From NCBI GenBank assembly GCA_006226595.1, contig SBGP01000010.1:1-64000 (forward strand): a DNA stretch of 64,000 nt, written 5' to 3'. The notes below the pieces were generated by a model. The model searched no databases and was not told the origin of the DNA. It worked only from the letters and a program-made list of their open reading frames with translations. This document shows, in pieces, positions 49,439-57,720 of the stretch (the first letter of the stretch is position 1; each line of letters starts with the position of its first letter). This DNA comes from Deltaproteobacteria bacterium. GTDB lineage: Bacteria > Myxococcota_A > UBA796 > GCA-2862545. Made by a program: the position numbers and the translations under genes.

Positions 49439-50551
49439 CTAGTCGGCGCTGCCGACGTAGTCGTTGCCGTTGAGCACGAAGTCGGCCCAGTCGAAGTAGT
49501 CGTTGATCGGGCTGCCCGATCCGTTGGCCTCTTCGGGACGCGGGTCACCGGCGTTCGCCTGGGTACCGGTGTCCGGGTTGCCCTCGGCCAGGAACTCCGC
49601 CTTCTCGTTCCACTCGCGCACGTCGATCTCGAAGCGAGCGATGTACTCCTCGTCGCGGTCGAGGCAGCTGATCGCGTAGTGATCACGAGCCAGCGAGGTC
49701 GAGTTCAGGCCGATCGGCGTGGTGCCCTCGTAGAAGTTGGCCACGGTGACGTTGGACCACTCGGGCTTGTTGCTCGGCGCCGGCAGGCTGACGTTGTAGA
49801 CGTTGTCCACGTCCTCGTCGATGTCGACGACCACGCCCACGGGCATGCCGCTGATGGCGTCGAACGCGGACGGACTCGCACCAAAGGCGGCCCCTGCGTA
49901 GCACTCGGCCAGCTGGCCGCCGCCCCAGTTCTGGACGTCGGAGGTGACGCGACCGACCTCGGTTCCGTTGTCCATGGTGACCACGGTGACCGTGTAGTCG
50001 CCGAAGCAGCAGTTCGGCGCTTCCGGGTTGTCCGGATCGGTGTGGTCGAACTCGCAGGTGGGCTCGCCATTGACGCTGTTCGAGACGTCCGCGAGGAAGT
50101 TACCCGCCGTGTCGACCTGGTACTCGACCGTGGTCGGGCCCGTGCCCCAGCTCCACGCCTGGTAGTAGTAGTGCTGGACCAGCAGGTACTCACAGGTGTT
50201 GGACGGGATGGTCAGGTCGTAGTTCCAGCCGTGGAACCACAGGTCGAGCTCGTTGATCTCGAGCTGGCACTCGAGGGTCTGGTACTGCCCCTCCTGCGCG
50301 TCGATCTCACAGGAGGCCGTCGGGTCGGCCTTCTGGCCGAAGCGCGTGATGACCGCCCCCATGTTCACGTCGAGGCGAAGGAGTCCACCCAGATCACCGG
50401 AGTCGGTCGAGCCACCCGTGTCGGTCGAACCGCCCGTGTCGCTCGTCGGGTAGCCCGGCGTCCAGTCAGGAAGCTCGGGGCCATCCGTCGGCTCGGTACA
50501 CGCGGCAAGGGCCAGGAGGGCGAGGACGCTGATGTACTTGGAAGTGGTCAT
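49439..50551 (-). CDS. Lipoprotein with DTGG spacer, unknown
   Basis: 370 residues. Lipobox LALAAC, then a spacer SDTGGSTDTGGSTDSGD (about 37-53), followed by a Cys-rich beta domain (CEIDAQEG, CEYLLVQHYYYQAW, PNCCFGDYTV) and a region with IDEDVDNVYNVSLPAP. No family recognised. It starts three bases after the stop of the upstream lipoprotein gene and is probably co-expressed with it. Confidence 0.65.
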   Translation of the reverse strand: MTTSKYISVLALLALAACTEPTDGPELPDWTPGYPTSDTGGSTDTGGSTDSGDLGGLLRLDVNMGAVITRFGQKADPTASCEIDAQEGQYQTLECQLEINELDLWFHGWNYDLTIPSNTCEYLLVQHYYYQAWSWGTGPTTVEYQVDTAGNFLADVSNSVNGEPTCEFDHTDPDNPEAPNCCFGDYTVTVVTMDNGTEVGRVTSDVQNWGGGQLAECYAGAAFGASPSAFDAISGMPVGVVVDIDEDVDNVYNVSLPAPSNKPEWSNVTVANFYEGTTPIGLNSTSLARDHYAISCLDRDEEYIARFEIDVREWNEKAEFLAEGNPDTGTQANAGDPRPEEANGSGSPINDYFDWADFVLNGNDYVGSAD

Positions 50552-50554
50552 GAC

Positions 50555-51064
50555 CTACCTGTAGTCGGCGAAGGTTGCGGTGTACTCGCCCCAGACGGTG
50601 ACACCCGTGTTCTCGTTGTAGGCGCCAGCGAACGAGACCCGAGCGGGCACGTCGAACTCGTCGCCGGGGTAGCGAGCCTGGACCCAGTCCAGCTGCTCTT
50701 CCACAGCGCCACGAAGCGTGAGGGTCTCGGAGCCGCCCTCTGCGATCTCGGCATAGATCTCGCCGGCGATGTACGGCGCGCAGTCTTCGCTCGCCTCGTC
50801 GCCGCAGCTGTCGCCGAAGCCGTAGTCGATGCGGTACTGCGTGAACACCACCGTGTTGACCTCGGTGGAGGTCGTGTCCTCCGCCTCGAAGCTCACTGTG
50901 ATGTCGACGTTGTTGTCGACGTCGGTGAGCGTCACCGGCTCGAGATCCATGCGGACGATCGGCTCGCCATTGGCGAGCGAGATCGTGATGCGCTCTTCGA
51001 CACTGGTCGGTTCACAACCGATCGCGAGCAAGAGGAAGGGAACGGGCGCGAGGGCGCGAATCAT
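50555..51064 (-). CDS. Small lipoprotein, unknown
   Basis: 169 residues from ATG 51064 (GGAG upstream). Signal peptide MIRALAPVPFLLLAIGC with lipobox. The mature part is beta-rich and acidic with CGDEASEDC, possibly a disulfide. No family recognised. First gene of a two-lipoprotein unit; a TACGCT element lies upstream. Confidence 0.65.
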   Translation of the reverse strand: MIRALAPVPFLLLAIGCEPTSVEERITISLANGEPIVRMDLEPVTLTDVDNNVDITVSFEAEDTTSTEVNTVVFTQYRIDYGFGDSCGDEASEDCAPYIAGEIYAEIAEGGSETLTLRGAVEEQLDWVQARYPGDEFDVPARVSFAGAYNENTGVTVWGEYTATFADYR

Positions 51065-51087
51065 CGTCACTCCGTGGAGGTGGCGGC

Positions 51088-51093
51088 AGCGTA
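51088..51093 (-). promoter_or_regulatory. -10-like element TACGCT
   Basis: Minus-strand TACGCT, 23 bases ahead of ATG 51064. Confidence 0.4.
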
Positions 51094-51157
51094 CCCCGAG
51101 CGGTCCGCGGCAAGCCAGCACAAATCTGTCTGACCGTGCACCAGGGCGAAGACAACT

Positions 51158-51199
51158 GTGGGAAATCACCCACCCGAGTGCGCGACCTCGCGCACTCGG
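51158..51199 (-). terminator. Strong hairpin pair after hemN
   Basis: CCGAGTGCGCGA (51174-51185) and TCGCGCACTCGG (51188-51199) are perfect 12-bp complements with a 2-base centre, the longest perfect stem I found here. On the minus strand a second hairpin (GTGGG/CCCAC, 51158-51173) follows. They lie 13 bases past the hemN stop. Confidence 0.6.
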
Positions 51200-51211
51200 T
51201 ACCTCCGCAAG

Positions 51212-52519
51212 CTAGTCCACCCGAGAGTACCGCGCATCGCCGCGGCCGAGGTGGGTGTCGAACACGGCGGCCACGCGGCGCGCCTGGTCTCGGCCGGCGG
51301 GAAGCACGCGAACGCCCTCGTCATCGAACTCGACGAGCCCCGACTTCTCGAGGACGTGAAGCCGGGAGAGCTCGTCCTCGAAGTCCGCGGCGGTCGCGCC
51401 GTGGTCGGCGAAGCGCGTCTGGAAGCGGCAGAGCAGATCCATGATCACCTCGCGCCGGAGCCGATCTTCACCCGACAGGACCACGCCGCGCTCGACGGGC
51501 AGCCGTCCCTCGGCGAGGCGCTCGCGGTAGTCCACCAGGCTCTTGGTGTTCTGAGCGTAGATCCCGCCGTACGAGCCGATCGCGCTCGCCCCCAGCCCGA
51601 TCATGTCCAGCCCTCGGTGGGTCGAGTAGCCCTGGAAGTTGCGCTGCAGGGTGCCCGCGTCTCGCGCCAGCACCAGGCTGTCCGCGGGCCGCGCGAAGTG
51701 ATCCATGCCGATGCGCACGTAGCCGGCCTCCGCGAGTGCCTCGCGGGCCATCTCGCGCATGGTCACCCGCAGCTCGGGCTCGGGCAGGTTCGGCTCGATC
51801 AGCTTCTGCTGGGGCTGCATCCACGGCACATGGGCGTACGGGAACACGGAGAGGCGGTCGGGCCCCTGGTCGACGGCCCAGCGCAAGGTCTCGGCCCACG
51901 TGACCTCGGTCTGGTGGGGCAAGCCGTACATCAGGTCGATCGACACGCCCACGCCGTCATGCCTACGGGCGACCTCGATGAGCTCCTCCGAGAGCTCGCG
52001 CGGCTGCTCGCGATGGACGGCCCGCATCACCCGGGGATGCACGTCCTGGACACCCAGCGAGAAGCGGTTGAACCCGAGCTCGACGAGCTCGGCGAGCCGA
52101 TCGCCATCGACGGAGCGCGGGTCCACCTCCATGGACCACTCCGCGTCCGAGGAGCGCGGCCAGACCGAGGTGATCGCGCCCACCAGCCGCTCGAGATCGC
52201 GAGGCAGCAGGAAGCTCGGCGTGCCGCCTCCGAGCGCCAGCTGACGCACGGTCGCGCCGCCGCCCATGTGCTCGTTGATCAGCCCCACTTCCCACAGCAG
52301 GTCGTCCACGTAGGGGCTCGCGGACTGGGGCCGGCGACGGATCTCGCGATGACAGCCGCAGTACCAGCACAGCTGCTTGCAGAACGGCACGTGGACGTAC
52401 ACGGACAGCGGGCCCGTGGTGCGACCGAGCGCCTCGATCACGGCGTTTTCGTCCAGCTCCTGGAAGTGGGGAGCGGTGGGGTAGCTGGTGTAGCGCGGCA
52501 GGCGCAGAGCCTCGGGCAT
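51212..52519 (-). CDS. hemN: Oxygen-independent coproporphyrinogen III oxidase
   Basis: 435 residues from ATG 52519 (GGAGG upstream). Radical-SAM motif CKQLCWYCGC (CxxxCxxCxC) near residue 60, preceded by YTSYPTAPHF and VYVHVPFC, both typical of true HemN. GGGTPSFL and the later GLGASAIGSYGG are also present. It converts coproporphyrinogen III to protoporphyrinogen IX without oxygen. A sigma-54 promoter of full consensus lies just upstream, so expression is probably tied to low oxygen. Confidence 0.95.
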   Translation of the reverse strand: MPEALRLPRYTSYPTAPHFQELDENAVIEALGRTTGPLSVYVHVPFCKQLCWYCGCHREIRRRPQSASPYVDDLLWEVGLINEHMGGGATVRQLALGGGTPSFLLPRDLERLVGAITSVWPRSSDAEWSMEVDPRSVDGDRLAELVELGFNRFSLGVQDVHPRVMRAVHREQPRELSEELIEVARRHDGVGVSIDLMYGLPHQTEVTWAETLRWAVDQGPDRLSVFPYAHVPWMQPQQKLIEPNLPEPELRVTMREMAREALAEAGYVRIGMDHFARPADSLVLARDAGTLQRNFQGYSTHRGLDMIGLGASAIGSYGGIYAQNTKSLVDYRERLAEGRLPVERGVVLSGEDRLRREVIMDLLCRFQTRFADHGATAADFEDELSRLHVLEKSGLVEFDDEGVRVLPAGRDQARRVAAVFDTHLGRGDARYSRVD

Positions 52520-52544
52520 GAGTGACCTCCGGGCTCTGGGAAAG

Positions 52545-52560
52545 TGCAAGTGGCGTGCCA
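52545..52560 (-). promoter_or_regulatory. Sigma-54 promoter of hemN (full consensus)
   Basis: Minus strand reads TGGCACGCCACTTGCA, an exact match to TGGCACG-N4-TTGCA. The predicted start near 52534 leaves a 15-base leader containing the ribosome binding site. The element also contains a GTGGC/GCCAC palindrome. Confidence 0.75.
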
Positions 52561-52574
52561 CACGGCATCCCCTG

Positions 52575-53474
52575 CTACCGGATGTTGCGGACGTCGCTCC
52601 TCGGTCCCCGCCGCGGCGGGTGGCGTCCGGCGAGGGAAAGCAGGCGCAGCACCCTTCCGCGGTGGGGTCGGTAGGGCTCGAGCAGGGCGAGCATCTCGTC
52701 GTCGTCACTGCGTCGCTTTCCGGCGAGGTTGTACGCGACGAGGTGCGGCAGGTTGTAGTCGCCCACCGGCACCGCATCCGGGTCACCGTGCGCGGCGCCG
52801 ACGACGAGCCCCGCCGTCCATGGACCGATGCCGGGAAGCTTGAGCAGGAACGCGTAGGCCTCGTCCGCAGGCATCGCCTGGACGCGGAGCAGCTTCTTGC
52901 GGTGGTGCGCGCACGAGAGGATGGTCCGCGCGCGCTTGGCCTCGATGCCACACGGCACCAGGTGGAACGGCGCCAGCGACGCCAGTCGCTCGGGGGGCGG
53001 GCCGGCGATCAGACCGAGCGGTGCCGGTTCTCCGAACTGCCGGACCACGTCCTGGTAGCTCCGCGAGGCCCCGGCGCCGGTGACGAGCTGCCCGATGATC
53101 GCCGGCAGCAGCTGCTCCCACACCCGACCGGTACGGCCCATGCGCAGCCCGGGGTGACGGCGTGCGAGATCACGCAGCAGTGGATGGTCCGGCGCGAAGT
53201 CCTCGGGTCGGTCGTGGGCGCCGAGCACGGCGGCGGCCTCGTCGACGAGCTCCCTCGCCCCGGGTCCCCAGGCCCGCACCTCCACCGTTCGCGCATCGCG
53301 CGGCGTGTAGCGCACCGTGGACGGACCCTGCTCGGTCCACAGGGCGCGTTCGACCGAAGTTCCCTGGCGGCGGACATTTGGCGCGGCCATGAGGATCGTG
53401 TGGCGAAGCACGGTCTGGCCGACGTCGATCACGCCGTCGACGACGACCTCTCCGTAGGCATCGGGCTCAACCAC
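52575..53474 (-). CDS. AlkA-type DNA-3-methyladenine glycosylase (HhH-GPD)
   Basis: 299 residues from GTG 53474, chosen for GGAGG five bases upstream. The HhH-GPD hairpin reads LPGIGPWTAG, and the catalytic Asp is in PVGDYNLPHLV. GQLVTGAGASRSY corresponds to the EQKVTG helix of AlkA-like enzymes. It removes alkylated bases. Just upstream another frame (from GTG 53550) reads YYRVDGDLPVPFG and would join this one if one G of the run at 53490-53493 were absent. A longer N-terminus interrupted by a frameshift is therefore possible. Confidence 0.85.
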   Translation of the reverse strand: MVEPDAYGEVVVDGVIDVGQTVLRHTILMAAPNVRRQGTSVERALWTEQGPSTVRYTPRDARTVEVRAWGPGARELVDEAAAVLGAHDRPEDFAPDHPLLRDLARRHPGLRMGRTGRVWEQLLPAIIGQLVTGAGASRSYQDVVRQFGEPAPLGLIAGPPPERLASLAPFHLVPCGIEAKRARTILSCAHHRKKLLRVQAMPADEAYAFLLKLPGIGPWTAGLVVGAAHGDPDAVPVGDYNLPHLVAYNLAGKRRSDDDEMLALLEPYRPHRGRVLRLLSLAGRHPPRRGPRSDVRNIR

Positions 53475-53580
53475 CCCGACCTCCGCGTACCCCGAACGGC
53501 ACCGGCAGATCGCCGTCGACGCGATAGTAGGGCCAGGTTCCCGTGGACACGCTGTCCCGTATCCCCCCGACGGAGGCCCT

Positions 53581-54411
53581 GTGAGCCTGCTTCGCGAACT
53601 CCTCGCCGAACCGCGCATCGCCGACGTGGACCTCCCGTCATGGCTCGCGGGGGTCGAGGCTCGCCACGCCGACCGCACGCCCATCGAGCGCGCCGTGCTC
53701 GCAGGCGCCGCGGCGTCGAGCATGGGGCCGATGTTCGCCGCCGCCTATCGCGCCGCTCTCGTCGCCCTCACCGGTCGCCCCGCCGCGGCCCTGTGCGTCA
53801 CCGAAGCCAACGGCAACCACCCACGCAGCCTCGAGACCCGCGCCGCAGAGGGCCGTCTGGTGGGGGCCAAGCGATGGGCGACGATGGCCGGCGCGGCCGA
53901 GACCCTCCTGGTCGCCGCAGTCGAGGGCCAGGCCGAGGACCGGCCGATGATCGGCGTGTACGCGGTACCCGCGAACGCGGAGGGTGTGCGCCTGAACGCG
54001 CTCCCGCCCACGCCCTTCGTGCCCGAGGTCCCGCACTTCGAGGTGCACCTCGACGTCGCGCTCGCCGACATCGAGCGCCTGCCGGGGGACGGCTGGGCTG
54101 ACCTGGTGAAGCCCTTCCGCACGGTCGAGGACCTGTTCGTGATCAGCGCGTTCAGTGCGCTCGCATTGCGCCTGGACGAGCCCGGCTACTGGGCCGGCCT
54201 GCTCACGGGACTCGTCCCGCTCGCCGCCGAGGACCCGAAAGCGCCGGCCACCCACCTCGCCCTCGACGGTCTGCTCAAGCTCGCGCACGCGCGCCTGCCC
54301 TACCTCGCCGACCGCGACCCGAGCCTCGCCCGCGACCTGCCGCTGCTCCAGATCGCCCGTCGGGCCCGCGCCACGCGCCTCGAGCGCGCGCGGCAGGCGC
54401 TGGGCCTGTAG
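53581..54411 (+). CDS. Acyl-CoA dehydrogenase-like protein, short
   Basis: 276 residues from GTG 53581 (CGGAGG upstream). GAKRWATMAGAAETLLVAA resembles the beta-domain G-K-W-T-A segment of acyl-CoA dehydrogenases, and the C-terminal helices fit that family. At about 70% of normal length and without an obvious catalytic Glu, it may be a non-enzymatic or partial relative. Its stop overlaps the patatin start. Confidence 0.5.
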   Translation: MSLLRELLAEPRIADVDLPSWLAGVEARHADRTPIERAVLAGAAASSMGPMFAAAYRAALVALTGRPAAALCVTEANGNHPRSLETRAAEGRLVGAKRWATMAGAAETLLVAAVEGQAEDRPMIGVYAVPANAEGVRLNALPPTPFVPEVPHFEVHLDVALADIERLPGDGWADLVKPFRTVEDLFVISAFSALALRLDEPGYWAGLLTGLVPLAAEDPKAPATHLALDGLLKLAHARLPYLADRDPSLARDLPLLQIARRARATRLERARQALGL

Positions 54412-55103
54412 TGGACCTCGTCCTCTCGAGCGGCTTTCTCGCGTTCGCGCGCCAGGTCGGCTTCCTGACCGCAGTCGAAGAGCACGGCACCCCCGTCGAC
54501 GGCGTGTGCGGGACCTCCTCCGGCGCCCTGGCCGGCGCGCTGTGGGCCAATGGCGTGCCCGCCGCCGAGATCGGCGCCCTGCTCTCGGAGACCGCGCCGA
54601 TCCGCCAGGTCGCCCTGTCGCGCGCGCCGTGGCGCGGCCTGTTCTCGATGAACCCGGTGCTCTCGCGCCTCTCCGAGTACCTGCCCGAGCGCATCGAGCA
54701 GCTGCCACGGCCGTTCGCGGTCGGGGTCATGGCGCCAGACCGCTCCCCTGCCCTGCTCGATCGCGGACCACTCATCGAGGCCGTCGCCGCGAGCTGCGCG
54801 GTGCCGTGGCTGTTCGAACCCGTCGAGGTCGAAGGGGTGCGCTATCGAGACGGCGGGGTCGTCGACCGCACCGGACTCGACGCGTGGCGCGCCAAGCGCC
54901 CGGATCAGCCGGTGCTGCTGCACCTCGTCGAGCGCTCGCTCGGGGCCGAGGGCCCGCCCCTGCCGGAGGGCGTGCGCGTCGTGCGAACCCCGCGAAGTGG
55001 CGCCAAGCTGTGGGACCTGGGCGACTTCGAGGGTCAGGTCGCCCAGGCGCGCGAGGCCACGCTGGCCGTGCTCAGCGCTCGCCCTGCAGACGCCGAGCGA
55101 TGA
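54411..55103 (+). CDS. Patatin-like phospholipase
   Basis: 230 residues from GTG 54411. The Ser-Asp dyad is present: GTSSGALAG (nucleophile elbow) and DGG in YRDGGVVDR. The first strand (LVLSSGFLAFARQVGFL) has a reduced glycine-rich oxyanion loop. It probably hydrolyses acyl lipids in the cytoplasm. Its 3' end overlaps the convergent DAHP synthase gene by 32 bases. Confidence 0.88.
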   Translation: MDLVLSSGFLAFARQVGFLTAVEEHGTPVDGVCGTSSGALAGALWANGVPAAEIGALLSETAPIRQVALSRAPWRGLFSMNPVLSRLSEYLPERIEQLPRPFAVGVMAPDRSPALLDRGPLIEAVAASCAVPWLFEPVEVEGVRYRDGGVVDRTGLDAWRAKRPDQPVLLHLVERSLGAEGPPLPEGVRVVRTPRSGAKLWDLGDFEGQVAQAREATLAVLSARPADAER

Positions 55104-56397
55104 GGAAGGCCATCTCGAGGCTCTGCGCGTAGTTCAGTCGCGGATCGCAGAAGGTCTCGTAGGCGGACACGAGGTCGAGCTCGCCGAGTCCCTGCGGACC
55201 ACCCGTGCACTCCGTCACATCGTTGCCGGTGAGCTCGAAGTGCACGCCACCGAGGTGGCTGCCCTCGGCCCGATGGACCTCGAACACCACCCGCAGCTCG
55301 TCGAGGATGCGGTCGAAGTTGCGCGTCTTGTAGCCGTTCGTCGTCGACACGGTGTTGCCGTGCATCGGGTCGCTCGACCACACCACCTCGCGGCCCTCGC
55401 GCTGGATGGCGCGAATATGCCCGGGCAGCAGCTCGCCGGCCTTGTCCGCGCCATAGCGCGTGATCAGCGTGACCCGACCTGGCTCGCGCTCGGGATCGAG
55501 CTTGTCGAGAAGGTGCAGCAGCTCGTCCGGCGCCATGCTCGGTCCGCACTTCACCCCGATGGGGTTGGCGATGCCGCGGAAGTACTCGACGTGGGCGCCG
55601 TCGACCTGGCGCGTGCGGTCGCCGATCCACAGCAGGTGCGCGCCGAGGTTGTAGAACTTGTCGCCGACCGGGAAGGTCTGCGCCTCTTCCCACGCGAGCA
55701 GCAGGCCTTCGTGGCTCGACCACAGGTCGACGGAGTGCAGGGACGGGTCCTCGACGCCGGTCACGCGCACGAAGTCGAGCGCGTCGAGGATGCGGTCGGT
55801 CATGTCCTGGTACGCCGCGCGACGTTCGGCCTCGCGCACGAAGCCGAGGTCCCAGTGCTCCGCCTCGCGCAGGTCCGCGAAGCCACCGTCGAGAAGGGCT
55901 CGGGCGTAGTTCAGCGTCGCCGCGGAGTGGAAGTAGGCGTCGACCAGCCGCCGGGGGTCGGGGCGGCGCTCGGACGGATGGTGTCCGTTGACGTGGTCAC
56001 CGCGGTAGCTGTGGACCTCGCCGAAGCCGTCGACGACCTCGGTCGGGCGCGAGCGGGGCTTGGCATACTGGCCAGCCATGCGCGCCACGCGCACCACGGG
56101 AATGCGCGCGCCCCAGGTGAGCACGAGGCTCATCTGGAGCAGGATCTTCAGCTTGGCCTCGATCGGCTTGCGCGCACAGTCGACGAAGCGCTCGGCACAG
56201 TCCCCGCCCTGAAGCAGGAAGGCCTCGCCTCGCGCCACGCGAGCCAGCTGCGCCTTGAGGTGGTCGACCTCACCCGCGTGAACCAGCGGGGGAAGCGCGC
56301 GGACCTGCGCCAGCGCAGCCTCCACGGCCTCGGGGTCGTCGTAGGTGGGCTGCTGCTGGATGGGGAGACCCCTCCAGCTCTCGGGCGCCCAAGTCAT
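55072..56397 (-). CDS. Class II (plant-type) DAHP synthase
   Basis: 441 residues. Typical class II features are LLQGGDCAERF at about 60, RMAGQYAKPRS, SHEGLLLAWEEAQT, VGDKFYNLGAHLLWIGDRTRQ, GVKCGPSM, WSSDPMHGNT and GGVHFELTG. It condenses phosphoenolpyruvate and erythrose 4-phosphate, the first step of aromatic amino acid synthesis. It lies 54 bases downstream of the PFK-2/FBPase-2 gene on the same strand. The same precursors (PEP, sugar phosphates) connect both. Confidence 0.96.
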   Translation of the reverse strand: MTWAPESWRGLPIQQQPTYDDPEAVEAALAQVRALPPLVHAGEVDHLKAQLARVARGEAFLLQGGDCAERFVDCARKPIEAKLKILLQMSLVLTWGARIPVVRVARMAGQYAKPRSRPTEVVDGFGEVHSYRGDHVNGHHPSERRPDPRRLVDAYFHSAATLNYARALLDGGFADLREAEHWDLGFVREAERRAAYQDMTDRILDALDFVRVTGVEDPSLHSVDLWSSHEGLLLAWEEAQTFPVGDKFYNLGAHLLWIGDRTRQVDGAHVEYFRGIANPIGVKCGPSMAPDELLHLLDKLDPEREPGRVTLITRYGADKAGELLPGHIRAIQREGREVVWSSDPMHGNTVSTTNGYKTRNFDRILDELRVVFEVHRAEGSHLGGVHFELTGNDVTECTGGPQGLGELDLVSAYETFCDPRLNYAQSLEMAFLIARRLQGER

Positions 56398-56451
56398 CGT
56401 GTCCTCCGTGGGGTCGGGAGGCTTAACGCGACGAGCCGCCCTGGCCCGGTC

Positions 56452-57720
56452 TCAGGAGCTGCTCGCCTCGTTCCAGCTCGGCTCGTGCTCGACCGAGGGC
56501 CCCAGGAAGAAGCGCCGCTCACTGGCCCCGTAGGCGTGCGGAGTGAGCTCGATCACGGTGTGCAGCGGCACGTCGAGGTGGGGCACCGACTCGGGGGCCT
56601 TGTCGAGGAAGTAGCCGTAGAGCGCCCGAAGAACAGCCTGATGCGCGACGATCATCAGCGGTCGCCGCTGACGTTCGATCTCGACGATGACCGGCTCGAC
56701 CCGGCGAACGACGTCCTGGTACGACTCCCCGCGGGGATAGCGAAAGCGCAGCTTGTCCGCCTTTCGCGACGCGAAGTCGTCCGGGTAGCGGCGATGGAAC
56801 TCGTCGTAGGTGAGCCCGTCGCACTTGCCGGCGTCGATCTCGTCCAGCGCGCGCCACGGCGAGCTCGGCAGGTGCAGCGCGCTCGCCGTCTGGATGGTGC
56901 GGCGCAACGTGCTCGTCCACACAGGCACCCTCTCGTCGCCGGCTCGCTCGGCAAGGAACTCACCCAGGCGCGCGGCGTACCGCTCCCCCAGGGGCGACAG
57001 GCCGCTGTCGCCACCGAGACAGCCGGCCACGTTGGCCAGCGACTGCCCGTGGCGGGTGAGCCAGATGCGTCGCTCGACCGTGTGCAGGTTCATCAAGAAG
57101 TACACGAGTCGCGACGGCAGGTAGCCCTGGATGCGGTTCACCACGACCTGGCGACCGAGGTCGACGATCTTCACCCACGACAGGTCCGGGTCCTCGAGGG
57201 GCTCGTAGGCATCCTCGTAGAACGCGATGCGTCGGCGGAAGTCGGCCACCGCCTCGTCCGGGTCGACGCCCTTGTAGTCGGGGCTACGCAGCTTCGTGCC
57301 ACGGATGTTCGCCTCGATCACGCTGGTGTCGTTGCACACCGACTCCACGAACACCACGCGGAGGCCGGCGGCTTCGAGGCGCGCGAGCACCAGCTCGCGG
57401 CGCGCCCGCGTCGAGTTCGTCGCGTCGTAGATGCCGACCAGCCCACCCTGCGCCATCCACGCGAGCAGGTCGTCGAGGGCCTCCATAGCCACGCGGGTAC
57501 GCGCCTCGAGGCCCGCCGGGTTCTTGGGGTCGAAGAAGTTCGCGGGCTTCTGCGCACCGACGTCGCGGCGCCGGTAGTTGCCGACGTTGAACACACGGGT
57601 CGCGTAGCCACGCCAGTTCAGGTAGCGAGCGAGCTTGCGAGCCGTGTAGGTCTTGCCGCGGGCAGGGAGGCCGACCATCACCAGCACCAGCTGGCGTCGG
57701 TGCGGAACGTCGGGACTCAC
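56452..57720 (-). CDS. Bifunctional 6-phosphofructo-2-kinase/fructose-2,6-bisphosphatase
   Basis: 422 residues from GTG 57720. Kinase half (about 1-215): Walker A GLPARGKT, RVFNVGNYRR, IYDATNSTRARR, ESVCND and KLRSPDYKG. Phosphatase half (about 220-400): WLTRHGQSLANVAGC with the catalytic His, TSTLRRTIQTA, ALDEIDAGKCDGLTYDE and VAHQAVLRALYGYF. This is the domain order and motif set of eukaryotic PFKFB, rare in bacteria. It would make and degrade fructose-2,6-bisphosphate. Translationally coupled to the upstream CNB protein. Confidence 0.94.
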   Translation of the reverse strand: MSPDVPHRRQLVLVMVGLPARGKTYTARKLARYLNWRGYATRVFNVGNYRRRDVGAQKPANFFDPKNPAGLEARTRVAMEALDDLLAWMAQGGLVGIYDATNSTRARRELVLARLEAAGLRVVFVESVCNDTSVIEANIRGTKLRSPDYKGVDPDEAVADFRRRIAFYEDAYEPLEDPDLSWVKIVDLGRQVVVNRIQGYLPSRLVYFLMNLHTVERRIWLTRHGQSLANVAGCLGGDSGLSPLGERYAARLGEFLAERAGDERVPVWTSTLRRTIQTASALHLPSSPWRALDEIDAGKCDGLTYDEFHRRYPDDFASRKADKLRFRYPRGESYQDVVRRVEPVIVEIERQRRPLMIVAHQAVLRALYGYFLDKAPESVPHLDVPLHTVIELTPHAYGASERRFFLGPSVEHEPSWNEASSS

